A stretch of 27,299 nt of DNA from CAZFQG01 sp964520785 (GCA_964520785.1 CAZFQG010000076.1:1-27299), one strand, 5' to 3'. Positions 7,198 to 16,412 are shown, counted from the first letter of the stretch. Program-made: numbers and translations. Notes: generated by a model not told the origin, from the letters alone.

Positions 7198-8484
7198 ATG
7201 CGAGAGAAAAGTGTTCTGGCGTTCGAGCGGGCGCGAAGCTGCATTCCGGGCGGGGTGAATAGCCCAGCGCGCGCGTTTGACGCCGTGGGGGGGATTCCCC
7301 CTTTTATCGAGAGTGGAAATGGTCCCTATTTGTGTGATATCGATGGCAACCGATACGTCGACTACGTCGGCTCGTGGGGTCCCCTGATTCTCGGCCACGC
7401 CCATCCTGCCGTCATTTCCGCCATTGAAAACGCCCTATCCCGGGGGACGAGTTTTGGGGCACCTACCGAGGCGGAATCCGAACTTGCCGAGTTGCTGATC
7501 GAGGCCGTTCCCTCCGTTGAAAAGGTGCGCTTGGTCAATTCCGGAACCGAGGCGACCATGAGTGCGATCCGGCTGGCAAGAGGCTTCACGGGGCGCGACA
7601 TCGTCGTCAAGTTCGCTGGAAATTATCATGGCCACGTAGATTCACTCCTCGTTGCCGCGGGCAGTTCCGCCGCGACGCTCGGTGTTCCCAATTCCCCCGG
7701 AATCACCCCTGGGGCTGCTCGAGATACGGTCGTTCTACCATACAACGATGCAGGAGCGCTGGCGGAGGCCTTTGAAAGCTACGCCGGACGTATCGCCGCG
7801 GTTATCCTTGAACCGGTCGCCGGCAATATGGGATGTATCCGCGGAACGGATGCGTTTTTGAAGGCCGCTCGGGAACTGACCGCGGCCGCCGGAGCGATCT
7901 TGATTTTCGACGAAGTGATGTCCGGGTTTCGAGTCGCGTACGGTGGGGCCCAGGAATTGGTCGGAATTACCCCGGATATGACAACGCTTGGAAAGATCAT
8001 TGGCGGGGGGTTGCCAGTAGGTGCATACGGGGGTAAATCCGAGATCATGGAGGCCATGCTCCCGGTAGGTACAGTATTTCAAGCAGGGACGCTCAGCGGA
8101 AACCCTTTAGCAACCGCGGCGGGGATCGCGACGCTTCGTATTCTACGCGACGAGTCACCATATCCAGTTCTGGAAGCGAAGGCCAAGACGCTGACAGACG
8201 GATTGGCCGCCGCCGCCGAAAAGGCGGGAGTTGGCCATTCCATCTCGCGCGTTGGCTCGATGGCGACCCTGTTCTTCGATGAACGCCCGGTCACGGACTG
8301 GGAATCCGCTTCTAAATGCAACACCCGGCGATTCGCGGAGTTCTTCTGGGGGATGATCGAGCGCGGGCACTACTTCCCTTGCAGCCAATTCGAGGCGTTT
8401 TTCGTTTCGTCCGCCCACTCGGAAGATGAAATTCGTTCAACGGTAGATGCCAGTCAAGATGTTTTTGCCAGTTTATCTCACTAA
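7198..8484 (+). CDS. hemL: Glutamate-1-semialdehyde 2,1-aminomutase
   Basis: 428 residues, the normal length. This PLP enzyme converts glutamate-1-semialdehyde to 5-aminolevulinate in the C5 route to haem and other tetrapyrroles, in the cytoplasm. AGGTGA stands 4 bases before the ATG, which fixes the start. Motifs in order: 'CIPGGVNSPARAF' (15-27), 'WGPLILGHAHP' (60-70), 'RLVNSGTEATMSAIRLAR' (111-128), 'KFAGNYHGHVDSLL' (138-151), 'LIFDEVMSGFR' (235-245) and the PLP-binding lysine Lys266 in 'TTLGKIIGGGLPVGA'. It appears monocistronic: the upstream gene is on the opposite strand and 144 bases separate it from the next plus-strand gene. The hemA partner is not in the window. Confidence 0.97.
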   Translation: MREKSVLAFERARSCIPGGVNSPARAFDAVGGIPPFIESGNGPYLCDIDGNRYVDYVGSWGPLILGHAHPAVISAIENALSRGTSFGAPTEAESELAELLIEAVPSVEKVRLVNSGTEATMSAIRLARGFTGRDIVVKFAGNYHGHVDSLLVAAGSSAATLGVPNSPGITPGAARDTVVLPYNDAGALAEAFESYAGRIAAVILEPVAGNMGCIRGTDAFLKAARELTAAAGAILIFDEVMSGFRVAYGGAQELVGITPDMTTLGKIIGGGLPVGAYGGKSEIMEAMLPVGTVFQAGTLSGNPLATAAGIATLRILRDESPYPVLEAKAKTLTDGLAAAAEKAGVGHSISRVGSMATLFFDERPVTDWESASKCNTRRFAEFFWGMIERGHYFPCSQFEAFFVSSAHSEDEIRSTVDASQDVFASLSH

Positions 8485-8583
8485 AGTTCTTTTCTCGCGT
8501 GCCGTGCGGTGTTTTTCGTAGGGCTCATGTCGCTTCCATCCACTCGACGCGATTTTCCCCTCCCAACAAGACGCTCTCTTCTC

Positions 8584-8589
8584 TATAAT
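8584..8589 (+). promoter_or_regulatory. Possible -10 element upstream of the membrane protein gene
   Basis: An exact TATAAT lies 39 bases before the ATG at 8629. No acceptable -35 hexamer is found at 15-18 bases upstream, so only the -10 half is supported. Confidence 0.3.
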
Positions 8590-8628
8590 CGGTGCCGTTG
8601 CCCCGCGACTTCGGCAAGGAATCATACG

Positions 8629-9906
8629 ATGAACTCAGGAACAACCAGAATTCGCTCCGTCGAGTGGTGCGAAATACTCCCGTGGCTAATTCTCTTCCGA
8701 ACTTTCCGCGTTGCCACCTGTGGCCGATGCTTGGGGTGGGCGACGGCGGGGGTGTTGATTACGAGCACCGCCGTATGGGCGTTTTCGGTATCGGAGCACG
8801 AGTCCGCCGGATGTCCCGTGACCGGATTGGTAGCCGCGTTGCCGGACACTCCCTCGGAGGTAATGTCCATGATACTTCCGCTCCCCTCGCCCGAGCCCCC
8901 GCGCTCGGCGGGATCCTCTTCCTTGGCGGCGAGTAGTCTTTTCGCGGTTTGGTATTCCTTGAGCGAGCCATTCATGCCCCTGTTCGACAGATCGGCGACC
9001 TGGGCCAAGATGGGTTCCTCTGTGTTGCTTGGCATCGTCATATTGGCGACATGGGCTCTTTTCGGCGCGGCGATCACGCGAACCGCCGCGTTGCGTCTGA
9101 CACAAGACGAAAGAGGGAGCATGAGGGAGACGCTACGGTTCTGCCTTAAACGTTGGAGTCACTATTTCTTTGCTCCGCTGTGCCCTCTCATTCCGGTTGT
9201 TTGCTTCGCGATATTGATGGTGCCGGCCGGCTGGCTGATGAAACTGGGTCCCGGCGCGGTCCTGGTCGGGATTTTTTGGCCACTACTACTGGTGGGCGGC
9301 TTAATGAGCGCATTTCTCCTCATTGGGGTCCTCTTCGGATGGCCTCTGATGTGGGCGACCATCAGTACCGAAGGCACGGACGGGTTTGACGCTATGAGCC
9401 GATCCTATTCCTACCTGTATCAGCGGCCGTTGCAGTACCTTTTCTACGCCGTCGTCGCCCTTGGGTTTGGATCGCTGGGTTTTACGTTGGTCCTCTTTTT
9501 CGCCGCGTTTGTCATCGAACTCTCCGTTTGGGCGGTCAGTTGGGGGGCGGGCGATTCGCTCGCCACCGGCGTCTTACCCGCTGCCGCCACCGACGCGTCG
9601 GGACTCTCGCTGGTCGGAGTGGGGATCGCCCGTTTTTGGATCGTGGGGGTGAAATTGGTGGCGCTGAGTTTCGCGTATTCATACTTCTGGGTCGCTTCGT
9701 CCGCGATCTATCTCCTGCTGAGACGCGATACGGACGCCAAAGAAATGGACGAGGTGTTTGTCGAAGGAGGCGTCGTGCAGGTGGCGGCGGGGCTCCCGGA
9801 TCTCACATTGGACGAGACGGGGGCTCCCGTGGTGACGGAGGCTCCGGACGGGGCATCGGGCGACGCGTCCGAAGACGCCCGCGGAGCGTCGGAAGACGAG
9901 GCCTGA
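8629..9906 (+). CDS. Multi-pass membrane protein of unknown function
   Basis: 425 residues from the ATG at 8629, preceded by AAGGA at about 8615-8619. The frame is open further upstream, but that part lacks a ribosome binding site. Hydrophobic segments occur near the N-terminus (about 19-52), around 130-150, a long double segment around 180-245, around 270-300 and near 335-365. A highly acidic tail of about 55 residues rich in Asp, Glu, Ala and Gly ends the protein. Between helices lies a polar stretch with 'DAMSRSYSYLYQRPLQY', a pattern I recall from uncharacterised planctomycete membrane proteins, without verification. I do not recognise a transport or enzyme family. It ends 18 bases before the nucleoside transporter gene, so the two are likely co-transcribed. 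It might be an accessory membrane protein, but this is context only. Confidence 0.8.
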   Translation: MNSGTTRIRSVEWCEILPWLILFRTFRVATCGRCLGWATAGVLITSTAVWAFSVSEHESAGCPVTGLVAALPDTPSEVMSMILPLPSPEPPRSAGSSSLAASSLFAVWYSLSEPFMPLFDRSATWAKMGSSVLLGIVILATWALFGAAITRTAALRLTQDERGSMRETLRFCLKRWSHYFFAPLCPLIPVVCFAILMVPAGWLMKLGPGAVLVGIFWPLLLVGGLMSAFLLIGVLFGWPLMWATISTEGTDGFDAMSRSYSYLYQRPLQYLFYAVVALGFGSLGFTLVLFFAAFVIELSVWAVSWGAGDSLATGVLPAAATDASGLSLVGVGIARFWIVGVKLVALSFAYSYFWVASSAIYLLLRRDTDAKEMDEVFVEGGVVQVAAGLPDLTLDETGAPVVTEAPDGASGDASEDARGASEDEA

Positions 9907-9924
9907 CAAGTCACGAGGCGGTCG

Positions 9925-11199
9925 ATGGAACCGGTTATCAGTTTCTTCGGGTTGTTGTCCATGCTGTTGATCGCATGGGTTCTGTCGGAGAACCGCCGAA
10001 AGATGAATATCCGCCTTATCGTCAGCGGCGTATTGCTGCAATTCTCCTTGGCTCTCTTGTTTTTGTGGACTCCTTACGGAACGCGGTTCTTCCTTTTGTG
10101 CGATTTTCTGGTTGGCGGTATCCTCCAGTGCTCCGACGCGGGGGCGCAATTCGTATTCGGCAAGAGCTTTCGCGATCACGAATTCGCGTTCTCGGTGTTG
10201 CCGACGGTCATCTTCTTCTCCTCCCTCACGGCCGTATTGTTCTACTTCGGTGTGCTGCAGGCAATCGTCAAGGCGATGGCACGGATGATGGTTTGGATCA
10301 TGGATACATCCGGCGCCGAGTCCCTTTGCACCGCGGCGAACGTCTTCGTTGGCATGACGGTCGCGCCTCTTGCGGTACGTCCCTACCTCGATACGATGAC
10401 ACGAAGCGAAATCATGGCGATGATGACCGGTGGGATGGCGACGGTCGCGGGGGGCGTCATGGCCTCTTACGTGTCGATGGGCGCCGAAGCGGGGCATCTG
10501 ATGCTCGCGTCGATCATGTCGGCCCCGGCCGCCCTGGTCATCGCCAAGATCATGGTTCCGGAGACGGAGGCGTCCTTGACGAAAGGACATGTCCGCATCG
10601 ACGTCCCGCCGAACGGGGAGAATCTCCTCGATGCCGCATGCCGCGGCGCTTCGGAGGGACTCAAACTGGCACTGAACATCGGGGCGATGCTGATCGCGTT
10701 CATCGGGCTGATCCATCTGATCGACTGGGGAATGGCCTGGATCATCGTCTTCGATGAACCATTGACGCTCCAGCGCATCCTCGGATGGGGCTTGGCCCCT
10801 GTGGCATGGTCGATGGGAGTGGAATGGAAGGATGCGCAGAGAGTCGGGGCACTGCTGGGGACAAAAACGGTTTTTAATGAGTTTATTGCTTATCAGGCGC
10901 TCGTGACTGAAGTAAAGCCACAAATTTCCCACCGTTCTTACGTGATTTGCCTCTATGCTCTTTGCGGATTCGCGAATTTCGGCTCCGTTGCGGTCATGAT
11001 TGGTGGATTGGGAAAGATCATCCCCGCCCGCCGCGGCGATCTGGCGAGATACGGTCTTCGATCGATGATCGGCGGCACGTTGGCGGCGTTCATGACCGCT
11101 TGCATCGTCGGAATGTTGCTGGGAACGGCGCATCGAGGCCCCCTTCCGGCCGAGCCGCCCCCCTCGCCGGCGATCGAGATCGAAGCCCGACCGTCCTGA
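9925..11199 (+). CDS. Concentrative nucleoside transporter (CNT/NupC family)
   Basis: 424 residues, mostly hydrophobic with about eight to ten membrane segments. It should import nucleosides with Na+ or H+ across the inner membrane. Family landmarks: 'RLIVSGVLLQFSLALL' early, 'FAFSVLPTVIFFSSLTAVLFYFGVLQ', 'GAESLCTAANVFVGMTVAPLAVRPYL', 'IMAMMTGGMATVAGGVMASYVSMG', and 'GTKTVFNEFIAYQAL' followed by 'YALCGFANFGSVAVMIGG' near the C-terminus. The first two correspond to the gate domain and the latter ones to the nucleoside and cation binding regions of CNT proteins. GAGG about 6 bases before the ATG supports the start. Only 18 bases separate it from the upstream membrane protein gene. Nucleoside specificity cannot be told. 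Confidence 0.95.
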   Translation: MEPVISFFGLLSMLLIAWVLSENRRKMNIRLIVSGVLLQFSLALLFLWTPYGTRFFLLCDFLVGGILQCSDAGAQFVFGKSFRDHEFAFSVLPTVIFFSSLTAVLFYFGVLQAIVKAMARMMVWIMDTSGAESLCTAANVFVGMTVAPLAVRPYLDTMTRSEIMAMMTGGMATVAGGVMASYVSMGAEAGHLMLASIMSAPAALVIAKIMVPETEASLTKGHVRIDVPPNGENLLDAACRGASEGLKLALNIGAMLIAFIGLIHLIDWGMAWIIVFDEPLTLQRILGWGLAPVAWSMGVEWKDAQRVGALLGTKTVFNEFIAYQALVTEVKPQISHRSYVICLYALCGFANFGSVAVMIGGLGKIIPARRGDLARYGLRSMIGGTLAAFMTACIVGMLLGTAHRGPLPAEPPPSPAIEIEARPS

Positions 11200-11325
11200 T
11201 TTTCCCACCGAGAGGCCGCGGAGTCCGGAAAAGGCTGGTGGCGGTCCGGTCGCGGGGGTAGGGGTGGGTCGTCAAGATGGGGAGCCGCTTTTCGATTCCT
11301 TCCGCTTTCGGTATCATCATTGTCC

Positions 11326-12735
11326 ATGACGAACGACCCACGCAATTCGGATTCGACGCCGGTGGAAATCCCTCCGGTGGAGGTGCTTATTGTCGACAAC
11401 GACGTTGCGCTGGCGGAGACCGTCGAAGAGGCGCTCGAAAGAGTCGGAATGCGCTGCCGGATCGCGACCTCGGGCCCGGATGGCTCCAGTCTAATCCGCT
11501 CGGTCCCGTTCGATCTCGTCTTGACGGACCTGATGATGAGCGAGGTGGACGGACTGGAGATACTGCGCCTGGCCAAGGAGACTCAGCCGGAGTGCGAGGT
11601 CGTGATCATGACGGGACACGGAAGCGTTCCTTCGGCCGTCACGGCGATCAAAGACGGAGCCTTCAACTATCTCCTGAAGCCCCTGGATTTGGCTCAATTG
11701 CGCGTCGTGGCCGATCGGGCCGTCGAGAGCGGCAGGCTGCGGCGAACGAACGCCGAGCTTCAGCGCCGGTTGGATGAAAGGTTCGGATTCGAGGGCGTCG
11801 TCGGCACGAGTCGTCAAATGCTCGAGGTGATTGAACGGCTCAAACGGATCGCCCCTACCGACGCCACGGTTCTGATCCAAGGTGCCACGGGGACCGGAAA
11901 GGAGCTGGTGGCCCAGGCGATCCACCAGAACAGTCCCAGAAAAAAGAACCCGTTCGTCGCCCTCAATTGCGCCGCTTTGAGCGAGAATATACTCGAGAGT
12001 GAACTGTTCGGCCATGTCAAAGGCGCTTTTACGGACGCCTTGAGTGATCGGGTCGGCAAATTCGAATACGCCCATGGCGGTACCATCTTTCTCGACGAAG
12101 TCGGCGACATGCCGATGCCGACGCAAATCAAGCTGCTTCGCGTCCTCGAGAACGGCGAGATCACCCGCGTCGGGTCCAACAAGCCGATCAACGTGAGCGT
12201 GCGGGTATTGTCGGCGACGAACCGGAATCTGGAAGGAGCCATTGAATCGGGTGGCTTCCGCCAAGACCTGTATCACCGCCTCAAGGTGGTCACGATCCGA
12301 CTACCGACGCTGGTGGAGCGTAGCCAGGACATTCCGGTGTTGATCGACCATTTCGTCCGCCAATTCGCGAAGCGTCACGGGAAGACAATCAAAGGCGTCT
12401 CCCCGGCGGCGCGCCGACGCCTGCAACGGTATGATTGGCCGGGCAACGTCCGGGAACTTCGGAACGTGGTGGAAAGCATGGTCGTGGTCGACTACGACGG
12501 GCTCCTCGACGCCGATGACCTCCCGGAAGAACTGTCCGAAACGCTTTCCTCGGCCAAGGCGAATCCAAACGAGACTCCTCTGGCCGGTCTGGTCGGAAAG
12601 CCGCTGGGCGAGCTGGAGCGATTGTTCATTAGGGAAACGCTCGCCTTCACCGGCGGCAATCGGGAAGAAGCCGCCAAGATGCTCGAAATCGGTGAAAGAA
12701 CCCTTTATCGAAAGATCAAGGAGTACGGAATTTGA
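11326..12735 (+). CDS. NtrC-type sigma-54-dependent response regulator
   Basis: 469 residues from the ATG at 11326; a TTG two codons upstream is possible but less likely. Receiver domain at about 18-130: the acidic pair is 'DND' (Asp24, Asp26), the phosphoacceptor is Asp68 in 'LVLTDLMM', with Thr96 and Lys118. AAA+ domain at about 155-390: Walker A GATGTGKE (186-193), sigma-54 contact loop GAFTDA (233-238) where the consensus is GAFTGA, Walker B 'GGTIFLDE' (251-258), and a 'DWPGNVRELRN' sensor region. The C-terminal Fis-type helix-turn-helix includes 'GNREEAAKMLEIGERTLYRKI'. When phosphorylated it should activate sigma-54 promoters. No histidine kinase is adjacent, so the partner is elsewhere. 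There is no Shine-Dalgarno sequence. Targets are unknown, and no sigma-54 promoter was recognised in nearby gaps. Confidence 0.96.
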   Translation: MTNDPRNSDSTPVEIPPVEVLIVDNDVALAETVEEALERVGMRCRIATSGPDGSSLIRSVPFDLVLTDLMMSEVDGLEILRLAKETQPECEVVIMTGHGSVPSAVTAIKDGAFNYLLKPLDLAQLRVVADRAVESGRLRRTNAELQRRLDERFGFEGVVGTSRQMLEVIERLKRIAPTDATVLIQGATGTGKELVAQAIHQNSPRKKNPFVALNCAALSENILESELFGHVKGAFTDALSDRVGKFEYAHGGTIFLDEVGDMPMPTQIKLLRVLENGEITRVGSNKPINVSVRVLSATNRNLEGAIESGGFRQDLYHRLKVVTIRLPTLVERSQDIPVLIDHFVRQFAKRHGKTIKGVSPAARRRLQRYDWPGNVRELRNVVESMVVVDYDGLLDADDLPEELSETLSSAKANPNETPLAGLVGKPLGELERLFIRETLAFTGGNREEAAKMLEIGERTLYRKIKEYGI

Positions 12736-12829
12736 TCCGATCGGTACAAGATATTCCTGTACGGTGGCCGGCCGGACCATACGCGTGACATGAAGGGGAC
12801 GGTCCAAGGAAGAGACGACGCTTTACGCA

Positions 12830-14704
12830 ATGCCAATCATCCACCGCCTTTCCCAGAGTATCATCAACAAGATCGCGGCGGGCGAAGTCATCGAACGCCC
12901 CGCCAGCGTCGTTAAGGAATTGATGGAGAACTCGGTCGACGCCGGCGCCTCGCGGATCGATGTTTCCGTGGAAAAGGGGGGAATCGACCTGATACGCGTC
13001 GCCGATAACGGTCGCGGAATGGAACCGGAAGACCTCCCTCTGGCGGTGGCAAGCCATGCCACGAGCAAGCTCGCCACGGCCGAAGACTTATTTCGCGTGG
13101 AAACGATGGGTTTTCGCGGGGAAGCCGTTGCCTCCATGGGTGAGGTCAGCCATCTGATTCTCCGGAGCCGGCCGCCGGGACAAACAGCCGGCGCGCAAAT
13201 TGAAGTTCGGGGCGGAGCGGTTTCGGACGTCGAACCGTGCGGCTGCTCCCCCGGGACGGTGCTCGAAATCCGTGACCTCTTTTTCAACACTCCGGTGCGA
13301 CGGAAGTTCATGCGAAGCACTCAAACGGAATTCGGGCACGTTAGTGAAGCATTCGCGCGAATCGCGATGGCGAATCCGCGCGTCCACTGCGTGCTACGGC
13401 ACAACAACCGCGAGATCTACGATCTGCCGGGCGGGATCACCGTGTTGGATCGAATCTCGCGCTTGTTCGGCCGCGACATCGCCGAGAAGCTCATCTGGGT
13501 CGAAAGCTGCAACGGCACGGCTCGTATCAGCGGTTTCGCCGGGCACCCCAGCATCAGCCGCGGTAATGCTCGTATGCAGTATCTTTTTCTCAACGGTCGG
13601 TATATTCGCGACCGGTCTCTGCAACACGCGCTGCGCGAGGCGTATCGCGGCTTGCTTACCGTCGGGCGGCAGCCAATCGCGTTTCTGACGCTCAATATCC
13701 CACCCGAGGAGGTCGACGTCAACGTCCATCCTACCAAGCTTGAGGTACGCTTTCAGGACTCCGGGCGTCTGTACAGCCAGTTGCTCGCCACGCTGCGGAC
13801 GTCTTTTCTGTCCACCGATCTCGATACGCGGATCGACGCCGGATCGCGCCCCGATCCGTCCGGGGACGACTCCGGCAGCGCAAGCAGCGATCTGGCCGAA
13901 TGGGCAAGAAACGAACTCGGGGCTCGCGCCGCGATGCCGCGCCATCCTTCCGAGGAGCCTTCCAGGGAGTGGCCCGAGCAACCGCACTTGGACTTCAGTA
14001 CCAATCCGGCCGCGCGGGCGCCGCTCGAATTCAATACGATCCGCCGCGACGCTTTCGGGATTGGCACTTCGGCTCGCTGCGTTCGCGGCGCGGCTTCCGC
14101 CACGGCCGCGCCGCCGGCCGGCCCGTTTCCGGCCCGGTCCCGTGCCGTGCAGATTCACAACCGCTATCTGGTTACGGAGAGCGACGACGGGGTATTAGTC
14201 ATCGATCAGCACGCGTTGCACGAGAGGATCCTGTTCGAAAGACTCAAGGGAAGTTTCGACGCCCGAGAGGTCGAGATACAAATCCTGCTTGTTCCCAGGA
14301 CGGTTGACTTGGGGGCGATGGAATACGCCGCAGTCATCGAAAACCGTGAATTGCTGGAGGAAATCGGTTTAACCGTGGAGCCGTTTGGTGGGGACACGGT
14401 CAGTATTACCGGTTACCCGGCTCTCTCTCAACACGCGGACCCGTGCGAGATACTGCGTGCCGTCCTGGACCGCTTACTGCAAGATCAGGGGCGCGTCGCG
14501 AAATATGATATTATAGAGAGCATGCTGCATTCGATGGCCTGCAAGGCCGCGATCAAGGCGGGTGATCCACTCGAGCCGGCGGAGATCGAGGCGTTGCTTG
14601 AACAACGCGACCTCGTTCGGGACACGCACCATTGCCCCCACGGCCGGCCGACCGCGCTGGTTTTCACTCGAGAGGAATTGGACAAGCAATTCAAACGGAC
14701 TTAA
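12830..14704 (+). CDS. mutL: DNA mismatch repair protein MutL (endonuclease type)
   Basis: 624 residues, a standard length. It links MutS mismatch recognition to strand incision. N-terminal GHKL ATPase: 'IINKIAAGEVIERPASVVKEL' (about 11-31), 'DNGRGM', 'ATSKL' and 'GFRGEA'. A Pro/Arg/Ala-rich linker of low conservation spans about 330-440. The C-terminal dimerisation domain carries the metal-dependent nicking motif DQHALHERILFE beginning at Asp459, which fits DQHA-x2-E-x4-E, together with 'ACKAAIKAGDPL' and 'HCPHGRPTAL'. This is therefore the self-nicking type found in organisms without MutH. The start is fixed by family alignment; a GGAAGAG is rather far upstream. The next gene begins 2 bases after the stop, indicating translational coupling. 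mutS is not in the window. Confidence 0.97.
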   Translation: MPIIHRLSQSIINKIAAGEVIERPASVVKELMENSVDAGASRIDVSVEKGGIDLIRVADNGRGMEPEDLPLAVASHATSKLATAEDLFRVETMGFRGEAVASMGEVSHLILRSRPPGQTAGAQIEVRGGAVSDVEPCGCSPGTVLEIRDLFFNTPVRRKFMRSTQTEFGHVSEAFARIAMANPRVHCVLRHNNREIYDLPGGITVLDRISRLFGRDIAEKLIWVESCNGTARISGFAGHPSISRGNARMQYLFLNGRYIRDRSLQHALREAYRGLLTVGRQPIAFLTLNIPPEEVDVNVHPTKLEVRFQDSGRLYSQLLATLRTSFLSTDLDTRIDAGSRPDPSGDDSGSASSDLAEWARNELGARAAMPRHPSEEPSREWPEQPHLDFSTNPAARAPLEFNTIRRDAFGIGTSARCVRGAASATAAPPAGPFPARSRAVQIHNRYLVTESDDGVLVIDQHALHERILFERLKGSFDAREVEIQILLVPRTVDLGAMEYAAVIENRELLEEIGLTVEPFGGDTVSITGYPALSQHADPCEILRAVLDRLLQDQGRVAKYDIIESMLHSMACKAAIKAGDPLEPAEIEALLEQRDLVRDTHHCPHGRPTALVFTREELDKQFKRT

Positions 14705-14706
14705 CC

Positions 14707-16200
14707 ATGATTTGCGTCAGTATCGGCAGAAGCCGTCATCGCCACATGAAGGCGGAGCACAAACACCTCGCCGAACAGGGAATCCAGCTCGTCGAGCTGC
14801 GGCTGGACTACGTCCGCAGTTCCATTAACATTCCGCGGCTGATCAACGACCGCCCTTGTCCCGTGATCGTTACGATTCGGCGAGAGAAGGATGGGGGTCG
14901 CTTCGCCGGTTCGGAGGAGCAGCGGCGGCTTTTGCTCCGCACCGCCATCGCGGAAGGGGTGGATTACGTCGATCTCGAGGAGGACGTCGCGGCGGAGATT
15001 CCGAGGTTCGGCGGCACGAAACGGATCATCAGTTACCACAACTTCCGCAAAACGCCGGAAGATATCGACGTCATCCACTCGCGGATGCGCGCCCTTGACC
15101 CGGACGTGATCAAGATATGCACGATGGCGAACCACCCGCACGATAACGTGCGCATGCTGTCGATGGTCTGGCGGAACAGGGACGTTCCCACCGTGGGGCT
15201 TTGCATGGGAGATATTGGACTCCCATCGCGGGTTTTGTGCGGCCGCTACGGAGCTCCTTTTACTTACGCGACTTTTCACCCGGAGCGGACCCTGGCGCCG
15301 GGGCAGATCAGCTTCGACCAACTCCGCGATGTCTACCGGTACGACGAGATCGATGCCCGGACCGAGCTTTTCGGAGTAATCGCCGATCCGGTGGGGCACA
15401 GCCTTAGTCCTCTGATTCACAATGCGGCCTTCGCGAATCTGGGAATGAACCGTCTCTACCTTCCTTTCCGCGTCCCGCGCGAGGATCTGAGTTCGTTTCT
15501 GGAGGATGCCGAGGAGTTCGGCCTAAGAGGACTGAGCGTTACGATTCCGCACAAGGAACGTATCTTGGAATACTTGAATCGAAAAGACGACGTCGTCGAA
15601 GGAATCGGGGCGTGCAACACGGTCGTGCTCGAGAACGGGGAGCGAATGGGACACAATACCGACTGTCTCGCGGCGATGGAAACGCTCGAAGAAGCCGCCG
15701 GCGTTTCCGGTTTGCCGTCGAAGGACCGATTCAAAGGGAAGGTGGCAATGATCCTCGGAGCCGGCGGGGCCGGAAAGGCGATCGCATACGGTCTGCGCCG
15801 AAGGAACGCGGCGGTCGTCCTTACCGACATCGAGGGAGCCGCCGCGCAGGAGGTGGCGGACCGGTTGGATTGCCGCGTCGCGGAATGGGAATCTCGCCAC
15901 AAGATTTCCTGTGACATCCTTGTCAACTGCACGCCGGTCGGAATGCACCCGAATGTCGACGTTACCCCTTTCGACAAAAGCCGTTTCAAGGCGTCGACGC
16001 TCGTCTTCGACGTGGTCTACAACCCCGAGCGGACCCTATTTCTCAAGGAGGCGGCCGAGAAGAACTGCCGCGTCATCTCCGGCATGGATATGTTCGTCCG
16101 CCAGGCAAGCCTCCAATTCAAGCTCTTCACGGGAAAAGATGCTCCCGCCGAATTAATGCGAGATACCATCCGCAGGCGCATTCGCGCCGCGCGGTTATAG
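14707..16200 (+). CDS. Bifunctional 3-dehydroquinate dehydratase (type I) / shikimate dehydrogenase
   Basis: 497 residues from the ATG at 14707, two bases after the mutL stop; the extra upstream frame lies inside mutL. Residues about 1-212 are a type I 3-dehydroquinase with active-site His111 (in 'SYHNF') and the Schiff-base lysine Lys136 (in 'VIKICTMAN'). Residues about 219-497 are shikimate dehydrogenase, with 'IADPVGHSLSPLIHNAAF' for shikimate binding, 'IPHKE' holding the catalytic lysine, 'GHNTDCLA', the NADP-binding loop 'GAGGAGKA', 'NCTPVGM' and 'VVYNPERT'. It would carry out two consecutive steps, dehydroquinate to dehydroshikimate to shikimate, in aromatic amino acid synthesis. Such fusions are known from plants, chlamydiae and some planctomycetes. 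Both halves look intact. There is no obvious ribosome binding site beyond the end of mutL, consistent with coupled translation. Confidence 0.96.
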   Translation: MICVSIGRSRHRHMKAEHKHLAEQGIQLVELRLDYVRSSINIPRLINDRPCPVIVTIRREKDGGRFAGSEEQRRLLLRTAIAEGVDYVDLEEDVAAEIPRFGGTKRIISYHNFRKTPEDIDVIHSRMRALDPDVIKICTMANHPHDNVRMLSMVWRNRDVPTVGLCMGDIGLPSRVLCGRYGAPFTYATFHPERTLAPGQISFDQLRDVYRYDEIDARTELFGVIADPVGHSLSPLIHNAAFANLGMNRLYLPFRVPREDLSSFLEDAEEFGLRGLSVTIPHKERILEYLNRKDDVVEGIGACNTVVLENGERMGHNTDCLAAMETLEEAAGVSGLPSKDRFKGKVAMILGAGGAGKAIAYGLRRRNAAVVLTDIEGAAAQEVADRLDCRVAEWESRHKISCDILVNCTPVGMHPNVDVTPFDKSRFKASTLVFDVVYNPERTLFLKEAAEKNCRVISGMDMFVRQASLQFKLFTGKDAPAELMRDTIRRRIRAARL

Positions 16201-16382
16201 ATGGCCGTACGCGATCTCGCAACGCGAGCAACCGCCGGAGCACCAACACCTTCGGTGGGGTGTCGAAGATTGGCGGCTGCGGCCCCAGTGCGGAAGCAGC
16301 GGGTTTTCCGACCCAGTCGAACAAGGGGATTCGTTCGCGAAAACACCATTTATGGCGTTTAATTAAACCCCCTATTGGGCTA

Positions 16383-16412
16383 TTGAGAACCGCTTCCCCG
16401 GTTGCGGATAAT
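16383..16412 (+). promoter_or_regulatory. Sigma-70-type promoter of the propeller/Fe-S operon
   Basis: TTGAGA (16383-16388), an 18-base spacer and GATAAT (16407-16412), each 5/6 to consensus. The predicted start near 16419 lies about 84 bases before the GTG at 16503. It is the only good promoter seen in this gap, and the six downstream genes have no internal gap longer than 49 bases. Confidence 0.6.

Noticed and set aside
9679..11208. 509-codon minus-strand frame opposite the nucleoside transporter
   Set aside because: Its composition is Arg/His/Asp-rich and domain-free, and the opposite strand encodes a clear CNT transporter.
12741..12765. GTACA-N9-TGTAC inverted repeat between the response regulator gene and mutL
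   Set aside because: Arms are only 5 bp with no promoter or T-tract next to them, so it is too weak to call an operator or terminator.
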